DNA of 64,000 nt from Listeria farberi. GTDB taxonomy: Bacteria; Bacillota; Bacilli; Lactobacillales; Listeriaceae. The notes beneath the pieces were generated by a model. It was not told where the DNA came from, did not search any database, and saw only the letters and a list, made by a program, of their open reading frames with translations. The stretch covers positions 1 through 64,000 of the forward strand of contig NZ_JAARZJ010000005.1 of assembly GCF_014229245.1 (NCBI RefSeq), written 5' to 3'. Positions 8,483 to 17,307 of the stretch are shown here, piece by piece; position 1 is the stretch's first letter; every line of letters begins with the position of its first letter. The position numbers and the translations under genes are program-made.

Positions 8483-10399
8483 TCATAACGTTTGTAACAC
8501 GCGCATAAATTCATCAAATTGAGTTACACGTTTTAGCTCTCCCATCGCTTTTGGACTTTCCACTAAATTACTAATAAGCTCATAGACTGTTGCAAGCTGT
8601 TCTTGTTGTTTATTTTTCACCGCCAACATAAAAACAACTTGTGCCTTATCTTCCTCATTCCACTCGACTCCTCCACCATTACAAATGCAAACTGCAATAA
8701 CTGTTTCTTCTACATTCGCTTCAATGGGATGTGGTGCCGCAAGCCCATTACCTAAATAAGTCGGCACAATTTCCTCCCGCTCCAAAAGTGATGGTAAATA
8801 ATCTTCGCCAACTATTTTATTTTCCAACAAAAGATTCGCTAAATCAATCACTACTTGTTCTTTATTCTTCTTATCACTAATTAAAAAAAGCGATTCCTTA
8901 AAAACCTTATCCACTTCAAATTGGTCCTTTGCCTCACTTTGTTTCATTAATACAGTAATATTACGAATATCTGCTTTCGTCAAAAATGGTGAAACTTGGA
9001 TAAAAGGATGTAACTTCTTTCGCAGTGGCACTGTAGAGATAACAAAATCACATGCCACTTTGCTCTGTTCATATTCTTTAAAGGAGTATACACCAACTAT
9101 TTCAAGCGTATTCTCAAACTCTTTTCGAACTTTAGATTCCAAAAGTTGCGACGTCCCTAAACCAGAAGCGCATACAATTAACACTTTTTGCTTCTCCGTC
9201 TCTATTTCTTTATCTAAGCCATATAAAAAATGAATAGCTAAATATCCTACTTCGGCTTCGTCCACGTTTGTTTTCAACTCTTGCTCAAGCACTTCCTTTG
9301 CAACCAATCCGAGTTCAAAAGCTAACGGATAATTAGCCTTTAGATTCTTCAAATAAGGGTTTTGTATATTCATATTAAATTTAATTCGATTAATAGCCGG
9401 TTTTAAATGCAGTGCAATATTTGAAATCATTTTTTGATCTTGCCTGAAATCATAACCATAAAGCTCTTTAATTTTCGCCAAGATTTTATCAACAACGATA
9501 TATTCTCGGTAATTATTAAAATCACTTTTTCTATTTTTAGAACTAAGATGTAATAGCATATAGGAAATTTCGCTTTCCGGAAAACAAATGCCTTCTGAGC
9601 GATCAATTTCTTTTATAATACCTTGAGCCGCTCGTAATTCCGGCATACTAAACTCAACATCTTCCAAATCTGTAGCAGTCACATAACAATTATCTTTCAC
9701 GCGACATACCGCAATGGCAATGTGTATAATCAAATTTTTAACGGAAATATCCGTCATATGAATATTGTATTTCGCTATATTAGAAAAAACAATTTGTTCA
9801 ATCATTTCTAAATTAACTTCTTCAAAAAACTTCTTTTCCGTTTCTGTAATAAGTGGACTTGTAGACTCCACTAACAAATATTTGGAAAAACAAAAACGAA
9901 TAGCAAGCTCCGCGCCAGTGATTCTAATTCCATAGCCAGCTCGTTTTTCTAATTTGAGCTGGTTATCTTTTAGTTTTCGTTTCACTTCTAAAATATCTAG
10001 ATTTATCGTAGACTTACTAACAAACAATTCGTCTGACAACGTTTCTAGTTTTACATAGTCATTTTTTAATAATAGATATCGAATAATGTAATCTGCTCTA
10101 TCCTCTGCAAACATCGGCACAATATTCATGTTAGCTCTTCCCACCGACTCATCCAAAAGGGTCTCTCTAAGTGTTTTTTCATCACTAAGAACCAGTCGAT
10201 ACCCTACACCGGGAAGTGATTCAATCTGATTTCCACCTGAAGCTAGTATTTGATTAATTGCTTTAATATCATTTCTAATTGTCCGAGGATTAACAGTTAA
10301 AGCTTCTCCTAATTCTCTTCCGCTAATAAATTCCATCTTTAAGTAAAGCATATGAACTATCTGTTTCCACCTTGGTAATGATAACTTTGAAGCACTCAC
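8483..10399 (-). CDS. LicR/MtlR-type PRD transcriptional activator
   Basis: A 638-residue PTS-controlled activator. Domains in order: HTH (about 10-65), Mga-like HTH (about 100-160), PRD1 (about 190-295, His226 and His284), PRD2 (about 300-400, His331 and His390), an EIIB-like domain with Cys410 in VCASGLGTS, and an EIIA-like domain with His557 in AAPHP. All canonical phosphorylation residues are present, so it should respond both to HPr-mediated activation and to inhibition by the cognate PTS EIIB/EIIA. It lies directly upstream of the beta-glucoside operon on the same strand, separated by its own terminator and a promoter region. It is expected to activate that operon when substrate is transported. 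Confidence 0.92.
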   Translation of the reverse strand: MSASKLSLPRWKQIVHMLYLKMEFISGRELGEALTVNPRTIRNDIKAINQILASGGNQIESLPGVGYRLVLSDEKTLRETLLDESVGRANMNIVPMFAEDRADYIIRYLLLKNDYVKLETLSDELFVSKSTINLDILEVKRKLKDNQLKLEKRAGYGIRITGAELAIRFCFSKYLLVESTSPLITETEKKFFEEVNLEMIEQIVFSNIAKYNIHMTDISVKNLIIHIAIAVCRVKDNCYVTATDLEDVEFSMPELRAAQGIIKEIDRSEGICFPESEISYMLLHLSSKNRKSDFNNYREYIVVDKILAKIKELYGYDFRQDQKMISNIALHLKPAINRIKFNMNIQNPYLKNLKANYPLAFELGLVAKEVLEQELKTNVDEAEVGYLAIHFLYGLDKEIETEKQKVLIVCASGLGTSQLLESKVRKEFENTLEIVGVYSFKEYEQSKVACDFVISTVPLRKKLHPFIQVSPFLTKADIRNITVLMKQSEAKDQFEVDKVFKESLFLISDKKNKEQVVIDLANLLLENKIVGEDYLPSLLEREEIVPTYLGNGLAAPHPIEANVEETVIAVCICNGGGVEWNEEDKAQVVFMLAVKNKQQEQLATVYELISNLVESPKAMGELKRVTQFDEFMRVLQTL

Positions 10400-10518
10400 G
10401 CAGCTCCACTCCTCACGGCAATTAATTTAAGCTATATAATTCTGATTATAAGCCTATTGCCCAAGAACAACAAGCTTTCCAAAAAAAATACAGATACAAT
10501 TAAGTTATTAGCTTAAAA

Positions 10519-10534
10519 TGTTTCACGTGAAACA
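10519..10534. promoter_or_regulatory. parS site 2
   Basis: Exact TGTTTCACGTGAAACA, in the intergenic region between the catalase terminator and the PRD activator's promoter. Confidence 0.95.
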
Positions 10535-10538
10535 CTAA

Positions 10539-10569
10539 AAAACGAAAACCCTAAAAGGATTTTCGTTTT
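10539..10569 (-). terminator. Catalase terminator
   Basis: Arms AAAACGAAAA and TTTTCGTTTT with an inner CCT/AGG pair form a tight hairpin 9 bases past the catalase stop. Its U-tract on the minus strand runs towards parS site 2. Confidence 0.8.
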
Positions 10570-10577
10570 AATTTTAC

Positions 10578-12044
10578 TTATTTTAAATCTACCACATGTT
10601 CTTCAAGATCAATACCCGTTCCAGCAGCCACTCGACTAGCGAATTCTGGCTCTATTTGATAAAAGTTTCGTAAGTTACGAATTTTAATATCATCGCGCAC
10701 ACCAGACCAATCGTCGACAATATTTTTCACAAGAGCTGTACGTTCCGCATCTGAATAGCGATCCCACACTTCTTTTGCATGACCAAAGTTATTTGGTTTT
10801 TCAGCAATAAGTCGCCCAGAAATATCACCGCGAATGTCTTGTTCTTGTTCAATAAAAGCTGGATTTTCTTTTGGTTCAGTCTCATAACTATTTGGCTCGT
10901 AATTAATTGAACTCGTTTGTTGTTTAAACGGCATATTACCATCACGTTGGTTGTTTGCAACAGGTGTTTTCGGGCTGTTAATAGGCAGTTGCAAGTAGTT
11001 AGGGCCTACGCGGTGTCTTTGGGTGTCGGAATAAGAGAACAATCTTCCTTGCAGTAAACGGTCTTCAGAAGGAAGCATACCGCGAACAAGTACCCCTGGA
11101 TTAAATCCAACCGATTCAGTCTCTGCAAAAATATTATCTGGATTCCGATTAAGCGTCATTGTCCCTACAAGTTCATACGGGAAAACGTCCTCAAACCAAT
11201 CTTTTGTTGCATCTAGTGGGTTAAAGTCAAAGCTGTCTAAGTCTTTCGGGTCTAACACTTGCACATATAAATCCCATTCAGGATAGTCTCCATTTTCAAT
11301 TGCTTCATACAAGTCGCGACTCGCATGGTTAAATTCTTTTGCTTGAATTTGCGCAGCTTGTTCGGTTGAAAGGTTTACAATTCCTGCTTTTGGTACCCAG
11401 CGCAATTTTACGTAAACCGTTTTCCCCTCTTCATTAATCCATTTAAACGCATGAACACTTGAACCACGGATTTCACGATACGAAGCCGGAGTTCCTTCAT
11501 CACTAAATAAATACATAATCATGGTAGTAGCTTCAGGACTTAAACTAAAGAAATCCCAGTAGCGGTTACCATCTTGAATATTCGTGCGTGGGTCAGGTTT
11601 TAAAGAATGAATAACATCCGGAAACTTAATCGCGTCACGAATAAAGAATACCGGCAAGTTATTTCCAACAAAGTCATAATTTCCCTCTTCCGTATAAAAC
11701 TTAACTGAGAAGCCACGCGGATCACGCAAAGTTTCTGGTGAATGCTGACCATGAATTACCGTTGAAAAGCGAGCAAAAACCTCTGTTTCTGCCCCTTCTT
11801 CTTGTAAAAAATTAGCGATAGTATATTTTTTCATACTTTTTTTAGTAACAAATTTCCCATGAGCACCAGCACCTCGAGCATGCACAACTCGCTCTGGTAC
11901 ACGTTCTCTATCAAAATGCGCTAATTTCTCAATTAGCACATAATCTTCTAATAAAGTTGGTCCCTTAAGTCCCGCAGTCATCGAATTTTGGTTATCGCCA
12001 ACCGGTGTACCTTGGTTTGTTGTTAAATTTTTTCTCTCTGTCAT
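10578..12044 (-). CDS. kat: Haem catalase (small-subunit, KatA-like)
   Basis: A cytoplasmic catalase that disproportionates hydrogen peroxide. At 488 residues it is a small-subunit enzyme. Visible residues: distal His55 in VVHARGAGAHG, distal Asn in VGNNLPVFF (128-129), and proximal haem-ligand Tyr338 in RLFSYSDTQRHR. Nothing is missing. The gene is monocistronic, with its own terminator and a PerR-type box in its promoter region. It lies between the beta-glucoside regulator and DUF951. In L. monocytogenes EGD-e, as I recall, the bvrABC beta-glucoside sensing locus follows kat; it is absent here. Confidence 0.96.
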   Translation of the reverse strand: MTERKNLTTNQGTPVGDNQNSMTAGLKGPTLLEDYVLIEKLAHFDRERVPERVVHARGAGAHGKFVTKKSMKKYTIANFLQEEGAETEVFARFSTVIHGQHSPETLRDPRGFSVKFYTEEGNYDFVGNNLPVFFIRDAIKFPDVIHSLKPDPRTNIQDGNRYWDFFSLSPEATTMIMYLFSDEGTPASYREIRGSSVHAFKWINEEGKTVYVKLRWVPKAGIVNLSTEQAAQIQAKEFNHASRDLYEAIENGDYPEWDLYVQVLDPKDLDSFDFNPLDATKDWFEDVFPYELVGTMTLNRNPDNIFAETESVGFNPGVLVRGMLPSEDRLLQGRLFSYSDTQRHRVGPNYLQLPINSPKTPVANNQRDGNMPFKQQTSSINYEPNSYETEPKENPAFIEQEQDIRGDISGRLIAEKPNNFGHAKEVWDRYSDAERTALVKNIVDDWSGVRDDIKIRNLRNFYQIEPEFASRVAAGTGIDLEEHVVDLK

Positions 12045-12081
12045 ATGTAAATACCTCCATTAGAATACTATATCATTTTAT

Positions 12082-12096
12082 TTATAATTATTATCA
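12082..12096. promoter_or_regulatory. PerR box of the catalase gene
   Basis: TTATAATTATTATCA matches the B. subtilis PerR consensus TTATAATnATTATAA except at the penultimate base. It lies about 40-50 bases upstream of the catalase start, where a peroxide-sensing repressor would block the promoter. Catalase control by PerR is established in related Firmicutes; here it is inferred from the site. Confidence 0.75.
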
Positions 12097-12157
12097 AATG
12101 ATACTATTTATATTCTAAAGAAGAGGACGATAAACTTCAACTAAAAGGCTTAAAAAA

Positions 12158-12188
12158 AGAACAGACGACTTTATTCATCGTCTGTTCT
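12158..12188 (-). terminator. Terminator after DUF951 (end of the par operon)
   Basis: An 11-bp perfect stem (AGAACAGACGA / TCGTCTGTTCT) with seven T following on the minus strand, starting three bases past the DUF951 stop. Confidence 0.85.
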
Positions 12189-12191
12189 CTA

Positions 12192-12395
12192 TTATTCTTC
12201 AGCCTTAACTAAAATTTTCTTTACTTTTCGTTCAAATTCACGCCGAGGAATCATGACGCTATGGCCGCAACCTTCGCACTTAATCCGAATATCCATCCCC
12301 ATCCGAATAATCTTAAATCGATTGGTACCACACGGATGAGGCTTTTTCATTTCTACTATATCATTTAAATCGAAATGCTTTTTTTCCATAAACAT
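12192..12395 (-). CDS. DUF951 protein, putative small zinc-binding protein
   Basis: A basic protein of about 65-68 residues. It has an HPCG motif near residue 20 and a CEGCGH motif near residue 40; together these look like a four-ligand zinc site. The C-terminus (PRREFERKVKKIL) is basic, which suggests nucleic-acid contact, but the function is unknown. DUF951 genes sit next to parB and ychF in many Firmicutes. It starts 6 bases after the parB stop. GTG 12398, ATG 12395 and ATG 12389 are all possible; I give the middle one because AGG lies at a usable distance. Confidence 0.85.
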   Translation of the reverse strand: MFMEKKHFDLNDIVEMKKPHPCGTNRFKIIRMGMDIRIKCEGCGHSVMIPRREFERKVKKILVKAEE

Positions 12396-12401
12396 CACAA
12401 C

Positions 12402-13253
12402 CTATTCATCATCAAACTGAATATCTAAAATTTCTAAAATACGGTCTAAATCATCGTCTGATAAAAATTCAATTTCAATTTTACCTTTTTTATCACGACG
12501 TTTAATCGAGACAGCCGTACCAAATTTATCTCTTAACTGGCTTTCACTCTCACGAATAAACAGAGGAATTCTAGCTGGCTTGATTGTTTCACGTGAAACA
12601 TTTTCGTTTAAGTTATTCACAACATCTTCCAATTGGCGAACTGTTAAACCTTGAGTTGCAGCCTTTTTAGCGGTCGGGATGATGTTTTTCTTAAGTTTCA
12701 AACCTAGCAACACGCGGCCATGTCCGGCTGACAATGATCCATCGCGTAACATTACTTGAACTTCTTCAGGCAATGTCAAAAGACGAACAAAGTTAGCGAT
12801 ATATGGTCTGCTTTTCCCAACTCGTTCTGCTAATTTGGCTTGCGTTAAGCCTAATTTTTTCATAAGGAACTGATATGATTCAGCTTCTTCAAGTGGAGAT
12901 AAATCTTCACGTTGTAAGTTTTCAATGACGGAAAGCTCCATCATTTCTTCTTCAGTTAAGTCACGAACAACTGCTGGAATTTCTTTTAATTTAGCTTCTT
13001 TTGCTGCACGGAATCTACGTTCACCTACAACAATTTCATATCCTTTTTCAGCATTTCTTAAAATAATTGGCTGTAAAACTCCGTGAATTTTAATGGAATC
13101 ACGTAATTCATTGATTGCTTTCGTATCAAAAATTTTACGTGGTTGATATGGATTTGGCTTAATTTCTTTGATAGCGATATTTTGTACTGTTTCTTCATTC
13201 GTATCGACATTGTTAAATAGCGCATTAATTCCTTTACCTAGACCTTTAGCCAT
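12402..13253 (-). CDS. parB: ParB/Spo0J chromosome-partition protein
   Basis: A centromere-binding CTPase switch that binds parS, spreads as a clamp and recruits SMC. From [13 protein letters not shown] (preferred start; the frame can open two codons earlier) it has 283 residues. Domains in order: N-terminal NTPase domain with [10 protein letters not shown] and the CTP-binding GERRFRA (about 78-84); HTH domain with [17 protein letters not shown]-terminal dimerisation domain. The gene overlaps parA by a few bases and contains parS site 3, as spo0J does in B. subtilis. The nine parS sites of this window are its expected targets. Confidence 0.97.
   Translation of the reverse strand: MAKGLGKGINALFNNVDTNEETVQNIAIKEIKPNPYQPRKIFDTKAINELRDSIKIHGVLQPIILRNAEKGYEIVVGERRFRAAKEAKLKEIPAVVRDLTEEEMMELSVIENLQREDLSPLEEAESYQFLMKKLGLTQAKLAERVGKSRPYIANFVRLLTLPEEVQVMLRDGSLSAGHGRVLLGLKLKKNIIPTAKKAATQGLTVRQLEDVVNNLNENVSRETIKPARIPLFIRESESQLRDKFGTAVSIKRRDKKGKIEIEFLSDDDLDRILEILDIQFDDE
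12585..12600. promoter_or_regulatory. parS site 3, inside parB
   Basis: Exact TGTTTCACGTGAAACA within the parB coding region. Read in the parB frame it encodes Val-Ser-Arg-Glu-Thr. Confidence 0.95.
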
Positions 13254-14007
13254 GTGCAACCACTTCCTTTGCTAATTCTAAATAAACTTCTGCCCCTTTT
13301 GATTTTGCATCGTACAACAAAATCGGCTTTCCGTGGCTAGGTGCTTCACTTAAACGAACATTACGTGGAATAATTGTATTAAATACTTTGTTTTGGAAGT
13401 ATTTTTTCACTTCTTCTATTACTTGAATACCTAGATTTGTTCTAGCATCAAGCATTGTTAGTAAAACACCTTCAATTTGTAAATCTTCATTAAGATGCTT
13501 TTGGACGATTCTTATTGTATTTAGTAACTGGCTTAAACCTTCTAACGCGTAATACTCACATTGAACAGGAATTAAAACAGAATCTGCGGCTGTTAAAGCA
13601 TTTAAAGTCAAAAGCCCAAGTGATGGCGGACAATCAATAATTACATAGTCATAATCATCACGAATTGAGTCGATTGCTTTTTTCAATCTGATTTCACGTG
13701 AGATAGCTGGAACTAGCTCTACTTCAGCCCCTGCAAGTTGAATTGTAGCTGGGATAACATTTAGATTATCTAAATCTGTTTTTTGTAACACATCTTGAAT
13801 CGCCACATCATCAACCAATACATCATAAATGCAGTGTTCGATTTCACCTTTATTTACACCAACACCACTTGACGCATTTCCTTGTGGGTCAATATCTACT
13901 AGTAATACTTTTTTACCTAAAAAAGCTAGGCTAGAGCTTAAATTAACGGATGATGTCGTTTTACCAACCCCACCTTTTTGGTTTGCTAGTGCAATCACTT
14001 TGCTCAA
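13246..14007 (-). CDS. parA: ParA/Soj chromosome-partition ATPase
   Basis: A 253-residue Walker-type ATPase. The deviant Walker A motif KGGVGKTT is at residues 11-18, the switch I region at VDIDPQGN (about 37-44) and Walker B at [10 protein letters not shown] (about 122-131). This is the usual length for chromosomal Soj, which lacks the N-terminal HTH of plasmid ParA proteins. It binds DNA in the ATP state and is stimulated by the ParB N-terminus; in Bacillus it also regulates DnaA. The parB start lies inside its 3' end, indicating translational coupling. Confidence 0.97.
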   Translation of the reverse strand: MSKVIALANQKGGVGKTTSSVNLSSSLAFLGKKVLLVDIDPQGNASSGVGVNKGEIEHCIYDVLVDDVAIQDVLQKTDLDNLNVIPATIQLAGAEVELVPAISREIRLKKAIDSIRDDYDYVIIDCPPSLGLLTLNALTAADSVLIPVQCEYYALEGLSQLLNTIRIVQKHLNEDLQIEGVLLTMLDARTNLGIQVIEEVKKYFQNKVFNTIIPRNVRLSEAPSHGKPILLYDAKSKGAEVYLELAKEVVAHG

Positions 14008-14167
14008 TCTTTTTCACCAACCCTTATTTTGTACCGAGATTTCCGGTTCTTTTATCTTCTATTCTACCAAAAGATTTTCATTTAGTCTTACAAAAAGTAA
14101 AAATAAATTAAAATTCATATTTTGAAAGCTTAAAAATGGTGAAAATGATATTCTTAAAACCTAGAAA

Positions 14168-14183
14168 TGTTTCACGTGAAACA
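14168..14183. promoter_or_regulatory. parS site 4, upstream of parA
   Basis: Exact TGTTTCACGTGAAACA, between the parA promoter region and the terminator of the preceding HTH gene. Confidence 0.95.
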
Positions 14184-14196
14184 TTTTAAATAAAAA

Positions 14197-14222
14197 AAGC
14201 AACCAACCTAAGCTGATTACTT
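14197..14222 (-). terminator. Terminator of the HTH gene before parA
   Basis: On the minus strand AAGTAATCA pairs with TTGGTTGCTT through G-T wobbles and is followed by seven T. It is less stable than the neighbouring terminators. Confidence 0.55.
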
Positions 14223-14230
14223 TTCAATCT

Positions 14231-14953
14231 TCATTCTACGGAGAATGTTGTCTTAACACCTAGAACCGTGCAGACTTTTTGATACATTCGCAGAGTCAAA
14301 TCTGGATCCCCTGCTTCTAAACGCCCAATAATAACAGGAGATAAATCTGATTTAAGCGCTAAATCTAGTTGCGACCATTTCTTCTCCATTCGTTTAGAGA
14401 AAATATATTTACCAAGGCTTGCTGAAAAACTATCTAAGTAATGAGCAATGCCTTCATTTGCTAAAGCTTTATTTTTTAGTGTTTCAAATTGATAATCTGC
14501 ATGACCAATACTTGTTTCCGCTTCGATACGGCGTAAGAATATACGCTTAGCTTCCTCCCGATATGAGCCCATTTGATCTGTGAATGGATTTTTATCTTTA
14601 AAATAGCCTTTTACGAAGCAATAATAAGTTTCATCTCCACTAAAAGCAGTGAAGTAAATTAAACGACAATTTTTATCTTTAAAATGCGCTTTCATCTCTT
14701 GAATTGGCTGGTCTATAGTTGTTTCGACACGCGTGGTTTGCAATGAATACGCTTGACTTTTACCGATAATTAAATGGACATCGGGCAGAATTTGCTTACC
14801 AGTGCTAAGTTTTCTTGTTTCTGCTGTTTCTAGTTGTAACAGGCCTTGAAATACTAAAGTGGCCATTAGTGGTTCTTCCACAATTAAATTTTGTAAGAAA
14901 TCATACGCTTGGAACTCATTTTGTTCGTCTTTCACAAAAATGATTTTTGCCAT
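14231..14953 (-). CDS. HTH protein with a novel N-terminal domain, 240 aa
   Basis: The last 55 residues or so form an XRE-type helix-turn-helix (KKWSQLDLALKSDLSPVIIGRLEAG), so DNA binding is likely. I do not recognise the N-terminal 180 residues, which are predicted soluble alpha/beta and contain IYFTAFSGDETYYCFVKGYF. The ATG at 14953 gives the natural start MAKIIFVK. A strong AAAGGAGGG lies 36 bases further upstream with a 29-base inverted repeat in between; a GTG at 14989 sits only two bases from that signal. The gene separates noc from parA, which are usually closer. Role unknown; autoregulation through the inverted repeat is possible. Confidence 0.75.
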   Translation of the reverse strand: MAKIIFVKDEQNEFQAYDFLQNLIVEEPLMATLVFQGLLQLETAETRKLSTGKQILPDVHLIIGKSQAYSLQTTRVETTIDQPIQEMKAHFKDKNCRLIYFTAFSGDETYYCFVKGYFKDKNPFTDQMGSYREEAKRIFLRRIEAETSIGHADYQFETLKNKALANEGIAHYLDSFSASLGKYIFSKRMEKKWSQLDLALKSDLSPVIIGRLEAGDPDLTLRMYQKVCTVLGVKTTFSVE

Positions 14954-14960
14954 TCGTTTC

Positions 14961-14989
14961 GTGATTCTACCCTGGGTTGAGTGAATCAC
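14961..14989. promoter_or_regulatory. Inverted repeat between ribosome-binding site and start of the HTH gene
   Basis: Arms GTGATTC and GAATCAC (7 bp, perfect) enclose 15 bases. In the transcript a hairpin would sit exactly between AAAGGAGGG and the ATG at 14953. Looping it out would bring the two within about 8 bases. It could instead be a DNA operator for the HTH protein. Confidence 0.4.
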
Positions 14990-15125
14990 TCCCTCCTTTA
15001 CAACTTTACCTAATTCTATTGTACTTTTTTCTGCTCAAAATTGCACTTATTTTCTCTAATTTTTGTAAAACCGTAAGAAAGTTTATATTCCACTCAAATT
15101 GAGTTGTTTTGAATTTAAAAAGAAA

Positions 15126-15149
15126 AACCCTGCTTTAGTAAGCAAGGTT
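15126..15149 (-). terminator. Terminator after the 99-aa membrane protein gene
   Basis: Minus-strand hairpin AACCTTGCTT / AAGCAGGGTT with TTTTT following, six bases past the stop codon. Confidence 0.75.
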
Positions 15150-15154
15150 CGCAA

Positions 15155-15454
15155 CTATTTTTTCGCTTCTTTCGCGATTTGGTACCAACTGTAAATCTTC
15201 ACTATCGCAAAGAAAGTATAGCCAAACGCGATGAGATATGCCCCGTAATTAATTAATAGAATGTTGAAGCCACTTCCCCAACCAGACTCTTCTGCTACGG
15301 CTACTGCTCGGGCATAGGGGCTGGTGAAAAAGTAGGTAATATATAGTGGATTAAAACTTAAAATAGCACTTGTAATGGCTATTACGAAAGATGGAAGTAC
15401 CATCAAACAACTAATGACACCAACTGCATGTCCAATTATCTTCAAAAACCTCAC
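15155..15454 (-). CDS. Hypothetical small membrane protein, 99 aa
   Basis: I do not recognise a family. There are two hydrophobic segments (about residues 8-33 and 64-88) around a loop containing SPYARAVAVAEESGWGSG. The protein ends with a short basic tail (AKEAKK). It starts 11 bases after the noc stop and has a terminator right after, so it is probably the last gene of a noc transcript. Confidence 0.65.
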   Translation of the reverse strand: MRFLKIIGHAVGVISCLMVLPSFVIAITSAILSFNPLYITYFFTSPYARAVAVAEESGWGSGFNILLINYGAYLIAFGYTFFAIVKIYSWYQIAKEAKK

Positions 15455-15465
15455 TGCTACACCTC

Positions 15466-16320
15466 TTATTTCTTTTTAGGAATTTGAATGGTAATTTGAT
15501 AAAAATCATCTGTCTCTTCTTCGGTGAAATCTAGGTCCATTCCGTTATCTTTAACCATTGTCACCGACTGTTTAATCGTGTTCATAGCGATACGCACGTC
15601 ACGACTAATAGCTTGGCGTTTTGGTTTGGTTTTTTTAGTAGCTACTGGTTTTTTCACGCCTAAAATTTCTTGAATTCTTGCTTCGGTTTGTTTGACGTTC
15701 CAGTGATTTTCTTCTATTTCTTGTAAAAGGTTCACTTGCTGTTCTTCCGTTTCTAATGCGAGTAAAGAACGAGCATGGCGCTCTGAAATTTGTTTGTTAA
15801 GAACGGCTTCTTGGACAGTTTCTGGTAGTTTTAGAAGACGCATTTTGTTTGCGATGGCAGACTGGCTTTTCCCGACACGTTGCGCAAGGGCTTCTTGTGT
15901 CACGTCCTGCATGTCTAGTAAACTCCGATATGCTTTTGCTTCCTCAATTGGCGTTAATTCCTCGCGTTGTAAGTTTTCAATTAACGCTATCGCAGCTACT
16001 TCTTCATCATCTAAATTCTGAATAATTGCTGGGATTTTTTCCAATTTCAAAGAAAGTACAGCACGAAAACGGCGCTCTCCTGCAATAATTTCATAATAAT
16101 CCGGTTCCATTTCTCTAACCACTATCGGCTGAATAACACCATGAATTCGGATAGTGCGAGCAAGCTCATCAATTTTATCTTGATCAAATACTGTCCGTGG
16201 TTGGAATTGGTTCGGGAATATTTTATCCATAGGAAGTTCTAGTACGCGTTGTACTCCTTCTTCTACTATATCATCCATTTGATTCTTATCTTTTTTGCCA
16301 AATAAACGTGAAAAAGGCAT
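15466..16320 (-). CDS. noc: Noc, nucleoid occlusion protein (ParB paralogue)
   Basis: A 284-residue ParB-family CTPase that binds its own sites, spreads, and tethers DNA to the membrane to keep FtsZ rings off the chromosome. It has the ParB core ([12 protein letters not shown] and GERRFRA) and the [19 protein letters not shown]. The N-terminus [10 protein letters not shown] is short, amphipathic and basic, as in B. subtilis Noc, where it is the membrane-targeting helix; this separates it from parB. I chose the ATG at 16320 because GGAAAGGAAGG lies 6 bases before it and the length matches the family; a start at 16380 would bury that helix. Two Noc-type sites are found at 1986 and 43171. Confidence 0.93.
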   Translation of the reverse strand: MPFSRLFGKKDKNQMDDIVEEGVQRVLELPMDKIFPNQFQPRTVFDQDKIDELARTIRIHGVIQPIVVREMEPDYYEIIAGERRFRAVLSLKLEKIPAIIQNLDDEEVAAIALIENLQREELTPIEEAKAYRSLLDMQDVTQEALAQRVGKSQSAIANKMRLLKLPETVQEAVLNKQISERHARSLLALETEEQQVNLLQEIEENHWNVKQTEARIQEILGVKKPVATKKTKPKRQAISRDVRIAMNTIKQSVTMVKDNGMDLDFTEEETDDFYQITIQIPKKK

Positions 16321-16446
16321 CTGGGTCCTTCCTTTCCGGAAAATCTTGGGCGCTTCTTTAAATAGGTTACTTATCCGCAAGTCTCTTAAACTATTTTAGC
16401 AGAAATGTCAGAGAAAAACACGCTTATTCTACAGTTTAAATGCGAA

Positions 16447-16489
16447 AAAATAGACAGAGCTGCTAAAATTCCCCAGTTCCATCTATTTT
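16447..16489 (-). terminator. Terminator of the nanE-PTS operon
   Basis: Arms AAAATAGA / TCTATTTT with a partly paired interior, T-rich on the minus strand, 12 bases past the RpiR-type gene stop. Confidence 0.7.
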
Positions 16490-16500
16490 CCTAATTTATC

Positions 16501-17307
16501 TTAATGAAATTCGTCAGTTACCGTATTGATAGTTTTTTCCATATTTTCTCGGTAAGATTCATTTTGTAGTAGCATCATGGAAATAATGTCCATCACATAC
16601 ATAATCGAAAACTGGCTGTTGGCGAAATATCTTTTACTTACGAATAAAGTATTGTAAACCGGGATAGTGACGTCGCTGATTTCGGTCATTTCACTATTTT
16701 CAAAACTTGTAAATGTAGCGACTTTACTTTTGTTTTTCTTAGCGATTTTTAGTGCGGTGACTAGCTCTGGGGTGTTACCTGAATTGGAAATGCCGATAAC
16801 GAAATCTTCTTTTGTTGTAATCGAGCTGGTGATAATCATCATATGCGGATCGTTGACACTGATGACGTTTAACCCCATTCGAATAAGGCGCTGCGACATT
16901 TCAACGGCAGTGAGTCCAGAACTCCCGACGCCGCAAATATAGACTCGTTTGGCTTCTTGAATATACTGTACAACCTCGCGGATTTTGGCCGGCTCAATCA
17001 ACTTCACCGTGTTATCAATCACTTTATGGTAAAACGAATAAACTTCTTCAAAAAGATCATCGTAGCCAAGTGATGGAACCATAGTTGCTGCCGTATTCAC
17101 CCGCATTTTCAAATCCACAAAACTATCACAACGCACATGGCGACAAAATCTCGTTATCGTTGAAATGGATGTGCCGGTCTCTTCAGCTAGCTCTTTAATA
17201 TTAATATTCTTGAGTTCATCACTTTTTTCTAAAATATATTTTGCGATTTGCTTTTCTTTATTCGGTAATCGATTGTAATTTTGCTGAATTTCATTTAAAA
17301 TCGTCAT
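16501..17307 (-). CDS. RpiR/MurR-family transcriptional regulator
   Basis: 268 residues. The N-terminal RpiR-type HTH (about 1-75) contains TGTSISTITRFCRHV. The C-terminal SIS domain (about 110-245) has GVGSSG and GISNSGNTPE and binds a phosphosugar effector in known members. It is the last gene of the operon, overlapping the ROK kinase gene by 17 bases, and should sense an intermediate such as an amino-sugar 6-phosphate. The paired palindromes in the nanE promoter are its probable operators (inference). Confidence 0.9.
   Translation of the reverse strand: MTILNEIQQNYNRLPNKEKQIAKYILEKSDELKNINIKELAEETGTSISTITRFCRHVRCDSFVDLKMRVNTAATMVPSLGYDDLFEEVYSFYHKVIDNTVKLIEPAKIREVVQYIQEAKRVYICGVGSSGLTAVEMSQRLIRMGLNVISVNDPHMMIITSSITTKEDFVIGISNSGNTPELVTALKIAKKNKSKVATFTSFENSEMTEISDVTIPVYNTLFVSKRYFANSQFSIMYVMDIISMMLLQNESYRENMEKTINTVTDEFH

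Noticed and set aside
10727-10960. Frame of 77 codons within the catalase gene
   Set aside because: It is an alternative frame of a clearly conserved gene, without its own start signals.
13690-13705. parS-like sequence inside parA
   Set aside because: The TTTCACGTGA core is present but four outer bases differ from the palindrome, so it is not counted as a parS site.
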